Source: Streptomyces sp. RPT161
GTDB taxonomy: Bacteria > Actinomycetota > Actinomycetes > Streptomycetales > Streptomycetaceae
DNA length: 64,000 nucleotides
Direction: 5' to 3'
Assembly: GCF_027533845.1 (NCBI RefSeq)
Contig: NZ_JAPZVN010000020.1
Coordinates: 52,300-116,299 of the forward strand
Each line of letters starts with the position of its first letter. Position 1 is the stretch's first letter. Under the pieces are notes generated by a model, which was given only the letters and a program-made list of their open reading frames with translations, did not search any database and had not been told where the DNA came from. This document shows positions 46,331-55,095 of this stretch, piece by piece. The translations under genes were made by a program, and so were the position numbers.

Positions 46331-47332
46331 ATGAAACGTTGGCTGACCGCGGCTGTGGCCCTGATATCCCTGGGCCTGGTCGCCGGTTGCAGCGACGAAG
46401 GCGACCCGGTGTCGTTCGGCAACACGAACCCGAGCGCCGCGGGCTCCGCGGCGCCGAAGCCGGACAACCCGAACTCCCTGGCACAGATGCCGACCGGCCC
46501 GGCCGCGAACTTCAAGGTGCAGCGGACGGTCGAGGCGGCGGACAACACCAAGATAGGTGTGACCACCTACCACGGTGCGAAGTCCGGCTTCACCGGCAAG
46601 GTGTGGGTCTGGGCGCCGCCGCAGTACTTCCAGAAGGAGAACGCCAACAAGGGCTTCCCGGTGATCATCGCCCTGCCCGGTGGTGAGGGCTGGCCGACCA
46701 ACTACTGGTTCGGCGCCGACCTGAAGCTCCAGGAGGACTTCTACAAGTGGTCCCAGGAGGGCAAGGCGCTGCCCTTCATCCTGGTGATGCCGGTGATCAA
46801 CCCGGACAAGCAGTACCACGACTGCAGTGACATACCGGGCTCGCAGAAGATGGGCACATGGCTCACCCAGGACGTGCCGGACCTGGTGAAGCAGAACTTC
46901 CGCACCCTGAAGACCCGTGACGGCTGGGGCTTCATGGGCTCGTCCTCCGGCGGCTTCTGCGGCCTCAAGAGCGTGCTGCAGTACCCGGACACCTTCAAGG
47001 CCGCGATACCCAGCGGTCCGGACATAGTTCCGGACTCGCCGCTGTGGCACGGCGACAAGGCCGCGATGCAGGCCAACAACCCGCAGTACCTGGCCAAGGA
47101 ACTGGCCAAGAAGGGCGGCCCGGACGTCTACCTGGGCTTCCAGGTCGGCACCACCGAGACGTCCGACATGGTCAAGGTCAAGCAGTTCATACAGGAGTAC
47201 GGACGCGGCCCGGTCCACACCCGGCTGCAGGTGATCGCCGGCGGCGAGCACAACGCCCGCAGCTACACCCGGGGCATGGACGAGGGCACGATCGAGTGGA
47301 TCAGCCAGCACATGCAGGGTCCGTCCGAATGA
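46331..47332 (+). CDS. esterase-like lipoprotein
   Basis: 333-residue exported lipoprotein. The signal MKRWLTAAVALISLGLVAGC has lipobox LVAGC with the lipidated Cys20. The mature alpha/beta-hydrolase domain of the esterase D/antigen-85-like type has the nucleophile motif GSSSGGFCGLKSV and a late GGEHNARSYTRG with the His. ATG 46331 is chosen because the signal peptide starts there. Possibly a cell-surface esterase or acyltransferase. The start is 172 bases after the LAL regulator gene. Confidence 0.86.
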   Translation: MKRWLTAAVALISLGLVAGCSDEGDPVSFGNTNPSAAGSAAPKPDNPNSLAQMPTGPAANFKVQRTVEAADNTKIGVTTYHGAKSGFTGKVWVWAPPQYFQKENANKGFPVIIALPGGEGWPTNYWFGADLKLQEDFYKWSQEGKALPFILVMPVINPDKQYHDCSDIPGSQKMGTWLTQDVPDLVKQNFRTLKTRDGWGFMGSSSGGFCGLKSVLQYPDTFKAAIPSGPDIVPDSPLWHGDKAAMQANNPQYLAKELAKKGGPDVYLGFQVGTTETSDMVKVKQFIQEYGRGPVHTRLQVIAGGEHNARSYTRGMDEGTIEWISQHMQGPSE

Positions 47333-47392
47333 TCAGCTGACGACGTCAGCGTACGGCGCCCCGGGGCCGGCTCGGGGGCGCCACGCCGTAGG

Positions 47393-47441
47393 ACACGCGA
47401 AAGGGGTCCGCACCGACGAGGTGCGGACCCCTTTCGCGTGT
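47393..47441. terminator. bidirectional terminator
   Basis: Perfect 22-bp stem (ACACGCGAAAGGGGTCCG...) with a five-base loop, between the convergent esterase and transglycosylase genes. Confidence 0.92.
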
Positions 47442-47446
47442 GGTCG

Positions 47447-48043
47447 TCAGTTGCCCGACGGGCTGGGTGACGCGCCGATCTGCTTCGCGTAGGTCTGGGT
47501 GTACTTCGGGATCAGCGCCTCGATCCGGTTGACGTAGTTCTGCGTCTCGGGGATCTGCGGGATGCCCTGGGCCTTGAGCACCGCGCCGGGGCCCGCGTTG
47601 TACGCGGCGAGCGCGAGCTGGGTGGGGTCGCCGGGGATGCTCTTGACCTCGTTGAACAGGTGGCACATGTAGGCACCCTGGGCCGGGATGGCGTCGGCCG
47701 GGTTCCACACGTCGGCCTTGCCGTCGCCGGTGTAGTCCTTGCCCCACTCCGCCCAGGTCGACGGGTAGAACTGCGCGATGCCCTGGGCCTGGCCGGAGTC
47801 CGCCTGGGGGTTCCAGTGGCTCTCGGCGTCGAGTTGCGCGGCCAGCATCGGAACGCTCAGCTCCGGGCACGTCTTGGCGGCCGACTGAACGGTCGCCAGG
47901 TACTGGTTGGGAATGGTGGGCAGCGCGGGCGGCCGGGTCAGCCACCAGACGATGCCGAGGGCGGCGGCGACTACGAGTACGGCTCCGAAGGCCAGTCCCA
48001 CCAGACACCCTCGGCGGCCTGAGCGCCTGGTTTGTATCTCCAT
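47447..48043 (-). CDS. membrane-anchored SLT lytic transglycosylase
   Basis: 198-residue protein with a single N-terminal membrane anchor (LVGLAFGAVLVVAAALGIVWW, about 15-35) and a transglycosylase SLT domain. The catalytic Glu is in LDAESHWNPQADS, followed by GQAQGIAQFYPSTWAEWG and the AAYNAGPGAV motif. It cleaves the glycan strands of peptidoglycan. The insertion YTGDGKADVWNPADAIPAQ is usual in actinobacterial members. The start at 48043 (ATG) has GGTGGA-type upstream sequence. Confidence 0.9.
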   Translation of the reverse strand: MEIQTRRSGRRGCLVGLAFGAVLVVAAALGIVWWLTRPPALPTIPNQYLATVQSAAKTCPELSVPMLAAQLDAESHWNPQADSGQAQGIAQFYPSTWAEWGKDYTGDGKADVWNPADAIPAQGAYMCHLFNEVKSIPGDPTQLALAAYNAGPGAVLKAQGIPQIPETQNYVNRIEALIPKYTQTYAKQIGASPSPSGN

Positions 48044-48079
48044 GTAATTCCACCGTAACGGGAGGTTTGTGCTTCCCCT

Positions 48080-48568
48080 CTATACACGGGGAAGGCGGGC
48101 CCGCAGGTTCCACACGGCGGGGTTGTCGGCGAGGCCGTCGTGCATGTCTACCAGGTCCGCCAGTACATCGTGCAGGAAGTCCCTTGCTTCGCGGCGCAGA
48201 TCACTGTGCCGTACCGAGATGGGCGGCTCGTCCTCCGCCCAGTCCGCGGTGATGTCCACCCAGCCGAAGCGCCGCTCGAAGCGCAGCCGCTCGGTCGACT
48301 GGGTGAAGTCCAGCTCGGCCCGCTGCGGCCGGGCGGCCCGGCTGCCCATGGGGTCCTGGTCGAGCTGCTCGGTGATGTCGCACAGCGCCCAGGCGAAGTC
48401 CAGCACCGGCACCCATCCCCAGGCTGTGGACAGCTCACGGTCGCCCTCCGCCAGGTAGACGTCGCCGCAGAACAGGTCGTGCCGCAGCGCGTACACGTCA
48501 GCGGTCCGGTAGTCGGTCTGCGGCGGGTCGGGAAACCGGCGCGACAGGGCGTATCCGAGGTCGATCAC
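48080..48568 (-). CDS. hypothetical protein
   Basis: 162-residue acidic, Trp-rich protein (WGWVPVLDFAWALCDITEQLDQDP, FGWVDITADWAEDEPPISV). No signal peptide or membrane segment. I do not recognise the family; similar short proteins of unknown function are common in Streptomyces. Codon use (G/C third positions) supports a real gene. Divergent from the arfB gene, 90 bases apart. Confidence 0.65.
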   Translation of the reverse strand: MIDLGYALSRRFPDPPQTDYRTADVYALRHDLFCGDVYLAEGDRELSTAWGWVPVLDFAWALCDITEQLDQDPMGSRAARPQRAELDFTQSTERLRFERRFGWVDITADWAEDEPPISVRHSDLRREARDFLHDVLADLVDMHDGLADNPAVWNLRARLPRV

Positions 48569-48658
48569 CCCGGAATCCTAGGTGCCGTCGGCGGAGCGAC
48601 CGCCCGGGGGAGGGTAAAACGGCGTGACGGGACCGCCGTTACCGGGGACCATGGAGCC

Positions 48659-49087
48659 ATGTCCGGACCACTCGTCATACGCGGTTCGGTCTCCGTACCG
48701 GAGGCCGAGCTGATGTGGCGTTTCTCGCGCTCGTCCGGACCGGGCGGGCAGCACGTGAACACCACTGACAGCCAGGTGGAGTTGCGCTTCGACCTGGCGG
48801 CCACCCAGTCGCTGCCCGCGGTCTGGAAGGAGCGCGCGCTGGAGCGGCTGGCGGACCGCCTGGTGGACGGCGTGCTGGTGGTACGGGCCAGCGAGCACCG
48901 CTCCCAGTGGCGCAACCGGGAGACCGCGGCGGTTCGGCTCGCCGCGCTGCTGGCGCAGGCCACCGCGCCACCGCCCAAGCCGCGCCGTCCCACGAAGGTG
49001 CCGCGCGGCATCAACGAACGCAGGCTGCGGGTCAAGCGCGAGCGCAGCGACATCAAGCGCGGGCGCAGCGGGCGCGGCTGGGACTGA
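48659..49087 (+). CDS. arfB: ArfB/YaeJ-type peptidyl-tRNA hydrolase
   Basis: 142-residue release-factor-like ribosome rescue protein. The catalytic GGQ is in RSSGPGGQHVNTTDSQVELRF. The C-terminal tail is strongly basic (PRRPTKVPRGINERRLRVKR, then SDIKRGRSGRGWD), as needed to sense an empty mRNA channel on stalled ribosomes. There is no domain for stop-codon recognition. ATG 48659. Length matches the family. Confidence 0.93.
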   Translation: MSGPLVIRGSVSVPEAELMWRFSRSSGPGGQHVNTTDSQVELRFDLAATQSLPAVWKERALERLADRLVDGVLVVRASEHRSQWRNRETAAVRLAALLAQATAPPPKPRRPTKVPRGINERRLRVKRERSDIKRGRSGRGWD

Positions 49088-49124
49088 CGGGCCGCCCGGG
49101 GCGGACCGGCCCAGGGCGCTCGGG

Positions 49125-49754
49125 TCAGCCCAACTGGTGGTAGCGCCCGCGGAAGTACGCCAGCGGACGGCCGCCCGCGCTCGGTGTGCGGGCGGTGAGC
49201 ACCTCGGCTATGACCAGGGTGTGGTCTCCGGCCGGAACGCGCTGCGTGGTGCGGCACTCCAGGATCGACAGCGCGCCGCCGATCAGCGGAGCGCCCGAGA
49301 CGGCGCCCCGGGTGTACGGGATGTCGTCGAACAGCAGGCGGTCGCTGACCCGGCCGCGCATCGCGAAGCGGCCCGCGACATGCCGCTGACTCTCGCTGAG
49401 CACCGAGGCCGCCCAGCACGGCTGCCGCTCCAGCAGCTCGTCCATCCGCGACCCCACCCGCACACTGACCAGCACCAGCGGCGGTTCCAGCGAGACCGAG
49501 AGGAACGCGGTCGCGGTCATCCCGACGTCCTCGCCCGCCAACCCGTCCTCCGGGTCGTGCGCGGTGATCAGCGTGACGCCCGCGGCGAGCCGGGACATCG
49601 CGGCACGGAACTCGTCGGCGCTAGCCCGCGGCTCGCCGGAGCGCGGCTCCGCCGGGCTCACACGCTCATCGGGGTTCGGCACGCCTCCAGCATGAGGGAT
49701 GCCCTCGGCCGGGGGCATGGCTGGGGCGGTCTGCTCGGGGGATTCCTGCAACAC
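49125..49754 (-). CDS. flavin reductase-domain protein
   Basis: 209-residue protein with a flavin-reductase-like FMN-binding split barrel (FRAAMSRLAAGVTLITAHDP, GMTATAFLSVSLEPPLVLVSV, then FRGRYHQLG at the C-terminus). These supply reduced flavin to monooxygenases or act as diflavin enzymes. The first ~35 residues look disordered. The start is unsure: GTG 49754 (used) or ATG 49718, neither with a good ribosome site. Divergent from cdgB. Confidence 0.82.
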   Translation of the reverse strand: MLQESPEQTAPAMPPAEGIPHAGGVPNPDERVSPAEPRSGEPRASADEFRAAMSRLAAGVTLITAHDPEDGLAGEDVGMTATAFLSVSLEPPLVLVSVRVGSRMDELLERQPCWAASVLSESQRHVAGRFAMRGRVSDRLLFDDIPYTRGAVSGAPLIGGALSILECRTTQRVPAGDHTLVIAEVLTARTPSAGGRPLAYFRGRYHQLG

Positions 49755-50130
49755 GTACCAAACGGTAACCGGCGGCCGCGGCCCGCGCGTCGGGCGGACG
49801 GACCATACGGGCTCCGCGAGGAGACCTAGGTCTTCTGGGGGCTCGTGTCGTACGCTCCGGACACAGATTCCGGCCGGGCGTCCGGTATGTAACGTTCGAA
49901 CCCCAAAGTCTTGCGCACGAAACCACTTACCGTGCCCGACTTTTGACAGAGGGCTGTGACCTCAGTCACAAGGAGGGGGAATTGTTGACCCTGTGTACCC
50001 GCTGGGCTGCTCGCTGTGATTCAGTTGCGGTGGCAATCGGACGATAGGAAATCGCGAACAGACCAAGGGATTAACAACCGAGGAACCCAAGAAGTACGAA
50101 GTGGAACTCGTCGAGGCTCGGGGGAGAGAC
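49755..50130. other. intergenic region upstream of cdgB
   Basis: About 375 bases with an AT-rich stretch (49880-50090). It contains the BldD-like box at 49986-49998 and an AAGGAGGGGG at 49970-49979 not followed by a usable start. No other gene seen. Confidence 0.5.
49986..49998 (+). promoter_or_regulatory. BldD-type box upstream of cdgB
   Basis: TGACCCTGTGTAC matches the pseudopalindromic BldD pattern TnACnCwGnGTnA at all specified positions except the last, 133 bases before the cdgB start. cdgB is an established BldD target in S. coelicolor, as I remember it, which supports the call. Confidence 0.6.
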
Positions 50131-51750
50131 ATGGACACGGAGTCGGAGCCGTACGTCCGCCTCGCGACTCTGCGCCAGCTGCACCAGGTCGTCGCGGACC
50201 TGAACACCGCCCGCAGCCTGGCCGACACCCTGCAGGCCGTCGCCGACGGCGTGGTCAGCGGGTTGGGGTACGAGCTGTGCGCTGTGAACCTGGTGCGGCC
50301 CGACGGCGATCTGGTCGTCGCCGCGGTCGCCGGAAGCGCGGGCGCCGAGGCGCTGATGGCGGGCCGGGTCGGTTCCCGGGCCTCCTGGGAGCGGCGGCTG
50401 GCGATGGGCCACCGGTGGGGGTCGCTGCGTTTCATCCCGTACGACGAGGGCTGGGTGCTGGACGGCGACGACGTACCGAGCTGGCACCGGGAGGGCGGCC
50501 CCGCGCCGCGCCTGTCCGACGAGTGGCACCCGCAGGACCGGCTGCTCGCCCCCATGTACGCCACCCCGGCGGGCGGCGGCGAGCTGATCGGCGTGATCTC
50601 GGTGGACCGGCCGCGTGGTGGCCGCCGCCCCGGCGCCTGGGCCCGGGAGGCTCTGCAGACCTACTCGTTCCAGGCGGGCATCGCGATCAGCAACGCCCGG
50701 CTGCGCGCCAACATGCAGCGCGCGCTGGTCCGGCTGGAGCGCGAGCAGCAGGCGCTGCGGGCCAGCGAGGAGAGCTTCCGGCAGGCGTTCGAGTACGCGC
50801 CCAGCGGTATGGCGATCGCCGAGATGGGCGGCGACCAGCACGGCAAGCTGCTGCGCGCCAATGACGCGCTGTGCCGGATGCTGGGCCGCCCGGCCAACCA
50901 GATGCGCCGCTACTCCTTCTCCGACCTGGTGCATCCCGAGGACATCGGGACGCTGCTGCGCACCTCGGCCGAGGGCGGCCGGGCCGAGCTGCGGCTTGCC
51001 CGCCGGGACGGCACGTACCTGTGGGTGTCGCTGCGCAACTCGGTGGTGGCCGACACCACCGACGGGCCGCGCTTCCTGCTCACCCATGTCGAGGACATCG
51101 AGGAGCGCAAGCGGCACGAACTCGCCCTGGCGCACCGCGCCAGCCATGACTCCCTCACCGGCCTGCCGAACAGCGCCGAACTGCGGGCCCGGCTGAGCGC
51201 CCGGCTCTGCTCCCGTCCGTTCGCCGCCGAGGAGCACACCGCCAGCGCCGACGACCTGGACGAGTTCGGGTACAGCTTCCCCGCGCCGCCCGCACACCCC
51301 TATGACCACCACGTCCACGCCATCGAGCCGGACGAGGGTGAGGGCGAGAGCGGCAAGGGCCTGGCGGTGCTGTTCTGCGACCTGGACGGCTTCAAGTCGA
51401 TCAACGACAGGTTCGGCCACCACACCGGTGACGCGGTGCTGATCGAGGTGGCAAGGCGGCTGTCCAGCGTCGTGCGGGACGGGGACACCGTGGCCCGGCT
51501 CGGCGGCGACGAGTTCGTGGTGCTCGCCGACGGCCTGGACCGGGACGGCGCCCAGGACCTCGCCGTCCGGCTGCGCAACGCGATCATCCCGCCGATCAGG
51601 GTGGACGGCCGGGCGGTGCGGGTCGGCGCCAGCTTCGGCATCGGCTGGGCGGGCTGTGGGATGACGGTGGAGGAAGTGCTGCACTCCGCCGACCAGCGGA
51701 TGTACGTCGAGAAGCGCTCCCGGGCCAAGGCCCAGCGCCGGGCGGGCTGA
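50131..51750 (+). CDS. cdgB: diguanylate cyclase CdgB (GAF-PAS-GGDEF)
   Basis: 539-residue cytosolic c-di-GMP synthase. GAF domain about 20-195, PAS about 215-335 (SFRQAFEYAPSGMAIAEM), GGDEF domain about 340-535. The active-site GGDEF is at 458-462 and the inhibitory I-site RDGD at 449-452, exactly five residues upstream, so it should be active and product-inhibited. An acidic insertion (DEFGYSFPAPPAHPYDHH region) splits the start of the GGDEF domain. In Streptomyces CdgB raises c-di-GMP, which acts through BldD and RsiG to delay sporulation. ATG 50131 has GGGGGAG upstream. Confidence 0.93.
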   Translation: MDTESEPYVRLATLRQLHQVVADLNTARSLADTLQAVADGVVSGLGYELCAVNLVRPDGDLVVAAVAGSAGAEALMAGRVGSRASWERRLAMGHRWGSLRFIPYDEGWVLDGDDVPSWHREGGPAPRLSDEWHPQDRLLAPMYATPAGGGELIGVISVDRPRGGRRPGAWAREALQTYSFQAGIAISNARLRANMQRALVRLEREQQALRASEESFRQAFEYAPSGMAIAEMGGDQHGKLLRANDALCRMLGRPANQMRRYSFSDLVHPEDIGTLLRTSAEGGRAELRLARRDGTYLWVSLRNSVVADTTDGPRFLLTHVEDIEERKRHELALAHRASHDSLTGLPNSAELRARLSARLCSRPFAAEEHTASADDLDEFGYSFPAPPAHPYDHHVHAIEPDEGEGESGKGLAVLFCDLDGFKSINDRFGHHTGDAVLIEVARRLSSVVRDGDTVARLGGDEFVVLADGLDRDGAQDLAVRLRNAIIPPIRVDGRAVRVGASFGIGWAGCGMTVEEVLHSADQRMYVEKRSRAKAQRRAG

Positions 51751-51860
51751 TCACCGCTGTGGGCGGGGACACGCGTTGAGCCACCGGATCGGGGTAGGCT
51801 CGCGCGGGTCCAGCAATATCCGGTCCGCGGTGGCCGGACGCAGTGGGGAGTGAGCAGCGG

Positions 51861-52826
51861 ATGACGGCCGCGGGTAACGGCACGCCAGAGCCCGAGAACG
51901 ACGACCCCTTCGCGTACCTGTACCGCGGGGAGGGTGACGAGGCCGCGTCCGCGGCCGACCGATCGAACGCCACAGGGGCGCGAAACGCCTCGTTCGAGGG
52001 CGGTGGTGGGCGCCGGGCGGGCGTGCCGCGCACCTCGTACAACCAGGTCACCCGGGTCGGTGAGCGGCGCCAGGCGCCACAGCAGAGCGGCTACGGCTAT
52101 CCGCCGCCGCCCCAGACCCAGGCCCAGGCCCAGCCGCAGCAGCAGTACGCCGCCGCCCCGCCCGCACATCGCGGGGGCCACGGCGGCGGCCGGGGTTCTG
52201 GTTCCAACCGGCGCGGACTGATGCTCGGCGCCATCGCGGTGGTCGTGGTGGTCGCCGTCGGCATCGGCGTCGCCGCGCTGACCGGCAGTGACAAGTCGGA
52301 CAACCAGGCGGGCGCCAACACCAGCCCCGCGCCCAGCACTTCACAGGGCTCCCAAAGCCCCTCGCCGTCCGCGAGCAGCGACCCGAACGCGAAGCTGCCG
52401 CAGGAGTTCGCCGCCACGCTGACGTTGAGCGGCGGGGCGAAGACCGACAACAACCACCAGGGCGCCAAGGGCCCCAACGGCGCGTTCGTGGACGGTATGG
52501 AGACGCCGGGCGCCACCGTCACCTGGAACGCCACCGTGCCGAAGACGGGCACCTACGCCCTGTGGGTCCGCTACGCCAACGCCCAGCCGGACGACGCGAA
52601 GAGCACCGTCGTGGTCAACGGCAAGCCGCTGAGCTACAAGATCAACCTCAAGAACTACGGCACGGCGGGCAACTGGGACCTGTGGTACACCTCGTGGATG
52701 TCGGTGAACCTCAACCAGGGTGCCAACACGATCGCGTTGACCTGCGCCCCCGGCGACGTCTGCCACTACAACCTGGACCGGGTGGGCGTGACGGTCGACC
52801 AGAACGCCAAGCCGGAAGGCTGGTAA
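51861..52826 (+). CDS. membrane-anchored protein with CBM35-like carbohydrate-binding domain
   Basis: 321-residue type II membrane protein. It has a disordered Gln/Pro/Gly-rich cytoplasmic part (1-118), one transmembrane helix (LMLGAIAVVVVVAVGIGVAAL, about 120-140), a Ser/Pro linker, and an extracellular beta-sandwich (about 185-315: MPFVDGMETPGATVTW-like GAFVDGMETPGATVTWNATV, GTYALWVRYANAQ, YNLDRVGVTV) resembling CBM35/CBM6 modules. Probably binds cell-wall or environmental glycans. ATG 51861. Adjacent to cdgB and the sugar genes. Confidence 0.78.
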   Translation: MTAAGNGTPEPENDDPFAYLYRGEGDEAASAADRSNATGARNASFEGGGGRRAGVPRTSYNQVTRVGERRQAPQQSGYGYPPPPQTQAQAQPQQQYAAAPPAHRGGHGGGRGSGSNRRGLMLGAIAVVVVVAVGIGVAALTGSDKSDNQAGANTSPAPSTSQGSQSPSPSASSDPNAKLPQEFAATLTLSGGAKTDNNHQGAKGPNGAFVDGMETPGATVTWNATVPKTGTYALWVRYANAQPDDAKSTVVVNGKPLSYKINLKNYGTAGNWDLWYTSWMSVNLNQGANTIALTCAPGDVCHYNLDRVGVTVDQNAKPEGW

Positions 52827-52877
52827 CCGCAGGGGAGTCGGGGGCTCGTCCTGGAACGTGGGTGTGCCCCCGAAGCC

Positions 52878-53798
52878 CTACTGCTCGGTGACCGCGACCT
52901 GCGGCAGCAGAACCTCGTACCGCTCCCGGTCGAACTCCCCCGCCGCGGACGTGAGTACCGTGGCCGCGGAGAGCGCCACCGCGCGGGCCAGGCGGTCGGG
53001 CCAGGGGAGGTCCTCCGCCGTCGCGGACAACAGGCCCGCCACGGCCGAGTCGCCCGCACCGGTCGGGTTGCCGGAGAGCCGCCTGGGCGGGGCGGCCCGC
53101 CAGATGCCGCGTTCGGTGACCGCCAGCATCCCCTCCGCGCCACCGGAGGCGACCACCGCCCGTGCCCCGCGCCGCCGTGCCTCCCGGGCGGCGCGCAACG
53201 GATCGGTCAGGCCCGTGAGTTGGGCCAGCTCCTCCGCGTTGGGCTTGACCACGTCCGGCCGGGCCGCGATGCCCCGGCGCAGCGCCTCGCCGCTGGTGTC
53301 CAGCAGCACCGGCACGCCCACCGACCGTGCGGTGCGTACCAGTTCGGCGTACGAGCCCACCGGCAGGCCCGGCGGCAGGCTGCCGCACAGCGCCACTGCC
53401 CGTGCGTCCGCCAGCAGTTCGCGGTAGCGGTCTAGGAAGGCCGTCCACTCCTCGGGGCTGATGACCGGTCCCGGCTCGTTGAACATCGTGGTGTCGCCGC
53501 TGGAGCCGTCCACCACCGCGACGGTGCGGCGGGTGTCGCCCGCCACCGTGACCAGCGCGTCGGCCACCCCGGGGGCGGTCTGCCGCAGCAGGGCGCGCAG
53601 CGCTTCGCCCGTACGGCCGCCGACCAGGCCGGTGACGGTGGTGCCATGACCCAGTGCGGCCAGCACCCGGGCGACGTTGAGGCCCTTTCCGCCGGGCCGC
53701 TCGACGACCTCGCGCACCCGGTGGGTGGCGTGCGGTTCCAGCCGTGGCACACGGTATGTCACGTCGAGGGCGGCGTTGAGCGTGACCGTCAGGATCAT
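52878..53798 (-). CDS. PfkB-family hexose phosphate kinase
   Basis: 306-residue PfkB kinase of the 1-phosphofructokinase/tagatose-6-phosphate kinase branch. N-terminal MILTVTLNAALDVTYRVP and GGKGLNVARVLAALG; the catalytic base Asp is in the C-terminal GNPTGAGDSAVAG anion hole motif. Its position 140 bases from nagA on the same strand suggests a role in amino-sugar use, for example on tagatose or fructose phosphates, but the substrate is uncertain. ATG 53798. Confidence 0.85.
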   Translation of the reverse strand: MILTVTLNAALDVTYRVPRLEPHATHRVREVVERPGGKGLNVARVLAALGHGTTVTGLVGGRTGEALRALLRQTAPGVADALVTVAGDTRRTVAVVDGSSGDTTMFNEPGPVISPEEWTAFLDRYRELLADARAVALCGSLPPGLPVGSYAELVRTARSVGVPVLLDTSGEALRRGIAARPDVVKPNAEELAQLTGLTDPLRAAREARRRGARAVVASGGAEGMLAVTERGIWRAAPPRRLSGNPTGAGDSAVAGLLSATAEDLPWPDRLARAVALSAATVLTSAAGEFDRERYEVLLPQVAVTEQ

Positions 53799-53871
53799 CG
53801 CGCCAGCACCCCTGTCTCGATAGGACTCGCTCGGTCTCGGAAGCCGTTTCGCGAGCGATCATGCCAAAAGA

Positions 53872-53905
53872 ACGGCGGTCGGCCCAGAGTCGGGCCGACC
53901 GCCGT
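53872..53905 (-). terminator. nagKA operon terminator
   Basis: Perfect 14-bp stem ACGGCGGTCGGCCC with a six-base loop, 32 bases beyond the nagA stop on the minus strand; it separates nagKA from the hexose kinase gene. Confidence 0.88.
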
Positions 53906-53937
53906 CCGGCTTCACGGCACGAAGCCGTACGAATGCG

Positions 53938-55095
53938 TCACCTGCCGGTGGGCCGCACCACCCACTCGCCCCTGCGCATCACACCCGCCAGCGCGAAGTC
54001 GTCGTCCAGGACCACGAGGTCGGCGTCCTTGCCCGGCTCCAGCGAGCCGACGCGGTCGTAAAGCCCGAGCAGCTTGGCCGGGTTGGCGGAAATGGCCTGT
54101 ACGACCTGCTCGATCGGCAGCCGGTCGACGGTCACCGCGCGGCGGAACGCGGTGTCCAGGGTGAGCGTGGATCCCGCGATGGAGCCGCCCTCCACGAGCC
54201 GGGCCACCCCGTCCTTGACCTCGACCTGCATCGGGCCGAGCGGATAGCGGCCGTCGCTCATACCGGCCGCGCCCATCGCGTCGGTGATGAACGCCACCCG
54301 CCGGGCACCCGCGTTGCGGAACGCCAACTCCAGGACGGACGGGTGCAGATGGGTGCCGTCGTTGATCAGCTCCACCGTGACCCGCTCGTCGCCGAGGAGC
54401 GCGGCGATCGGGCCGGGAGCGCGGTGGGCCAGCGCCGGCATGGCGTTGAACAGGTGCGTCGCGACGGTCGCGCCCGCGTCGATCGCCTCCAGCGTCGCGT
54501 CGTAGTCCCCGTCGGTGTGGCCCACGGCGGCGATGACCCCGTGCTCGACCAGCAGCCGTACCGAGTCCAGCCCGCCGGGCAGTTCGGGGGCGAGCGTCAT
54601 CATCCGGGCGGTGCCGCGCGCCGCGTCGACCAGCTTCCGTACGTCGGCCGGGTCCGGATCGCGCAGCAGCGTCGGCTCGTGCGCGCCGCAGCGGTGCGGG
54701 GAGATGAACGGACCCTCGAAGTGGATTCCGGCCAACTCGCCCTGCTCGACCAGTTCGGACAGCGCGCCGGCCTGGCGGGCGAGGTCGTCCAGGTCACCGG
54801 TGACGGTCGAGGCGAGCATGGTGGTGGTGCCATGGGCGCGGTGGGTGCCGATGGCGGTCAGCGCCTCCTCGGCGGTGCCCGCGGAGAACGAGGCACCGCC
54901 GCCGCCGTGCACGTGGATGTCGACGAAACCGGGCACGATCCAGTGCCCGGAAAGGTCGGTGCCGCCGCGCTCGTCGTAGCGGTTGGCGGCGATCCGGCCG
55001 CCCTCGACGGTCAGGCTGTCCCGGACGACGCCCGACGGCAGTACCACCCGTGCCCCGGTGAGGACTTCGCGGCGATCGGTGTGCTGTGTGTCCAT
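53938..55095 (-). CDS. nagA: N-acetylglucosamine-6-phosphate deacetylase
   Basis: 385-residue amidohydrolase producing glucosamine-6-P and acetate. Motifs: IVPGFVDIHVHGGGG (metal HxH), HFEGPFISPHRCGAH (metal Glu), AAVGHTDGDY (His), THLFNAM (His) and the catalytic Asp in FITDAMGAAG. ATG 55095 overlaps the nagK stop by one base (TGATG), so translationally coupled. Glucosamine-6-P is the ligand that releases DasR, so the operon makes its own inducer. Confidence 0.95.
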   Translation of the reverse strand: MDTQHTDRREVLTGARVVLPSGVVRDSLTVEGGRIAANRYDERGGTDLSGHWIVPGFVDIHVHGGGGASFSAGTAEEALTAIGTHRAHGTTTMLASTVTGDLDDLARQAGALSELVEQGELAGIHFEGPFISPHRCGAHEPTLLRDPDPADVRKLVDAARGTARMMTLAPELPGGLDSVRLLVEHGVIAAVGHTDGDYDATLEAIDAGATVATHLFNAMPALAHRAPGPIAALLGDERVTVELINDGTHLHPSVLELAFRNAGARRVAFITDAMGAAGMSDGRYPLGPMQVEVKDGVARLVEGGSIAGSTLTLDTAFRRAVTVDRLPIEQVVQAISANPAKLLGLYDRVGSLEPGKDADLVVLDDDFALAGVMRRGEWVVRPTGR

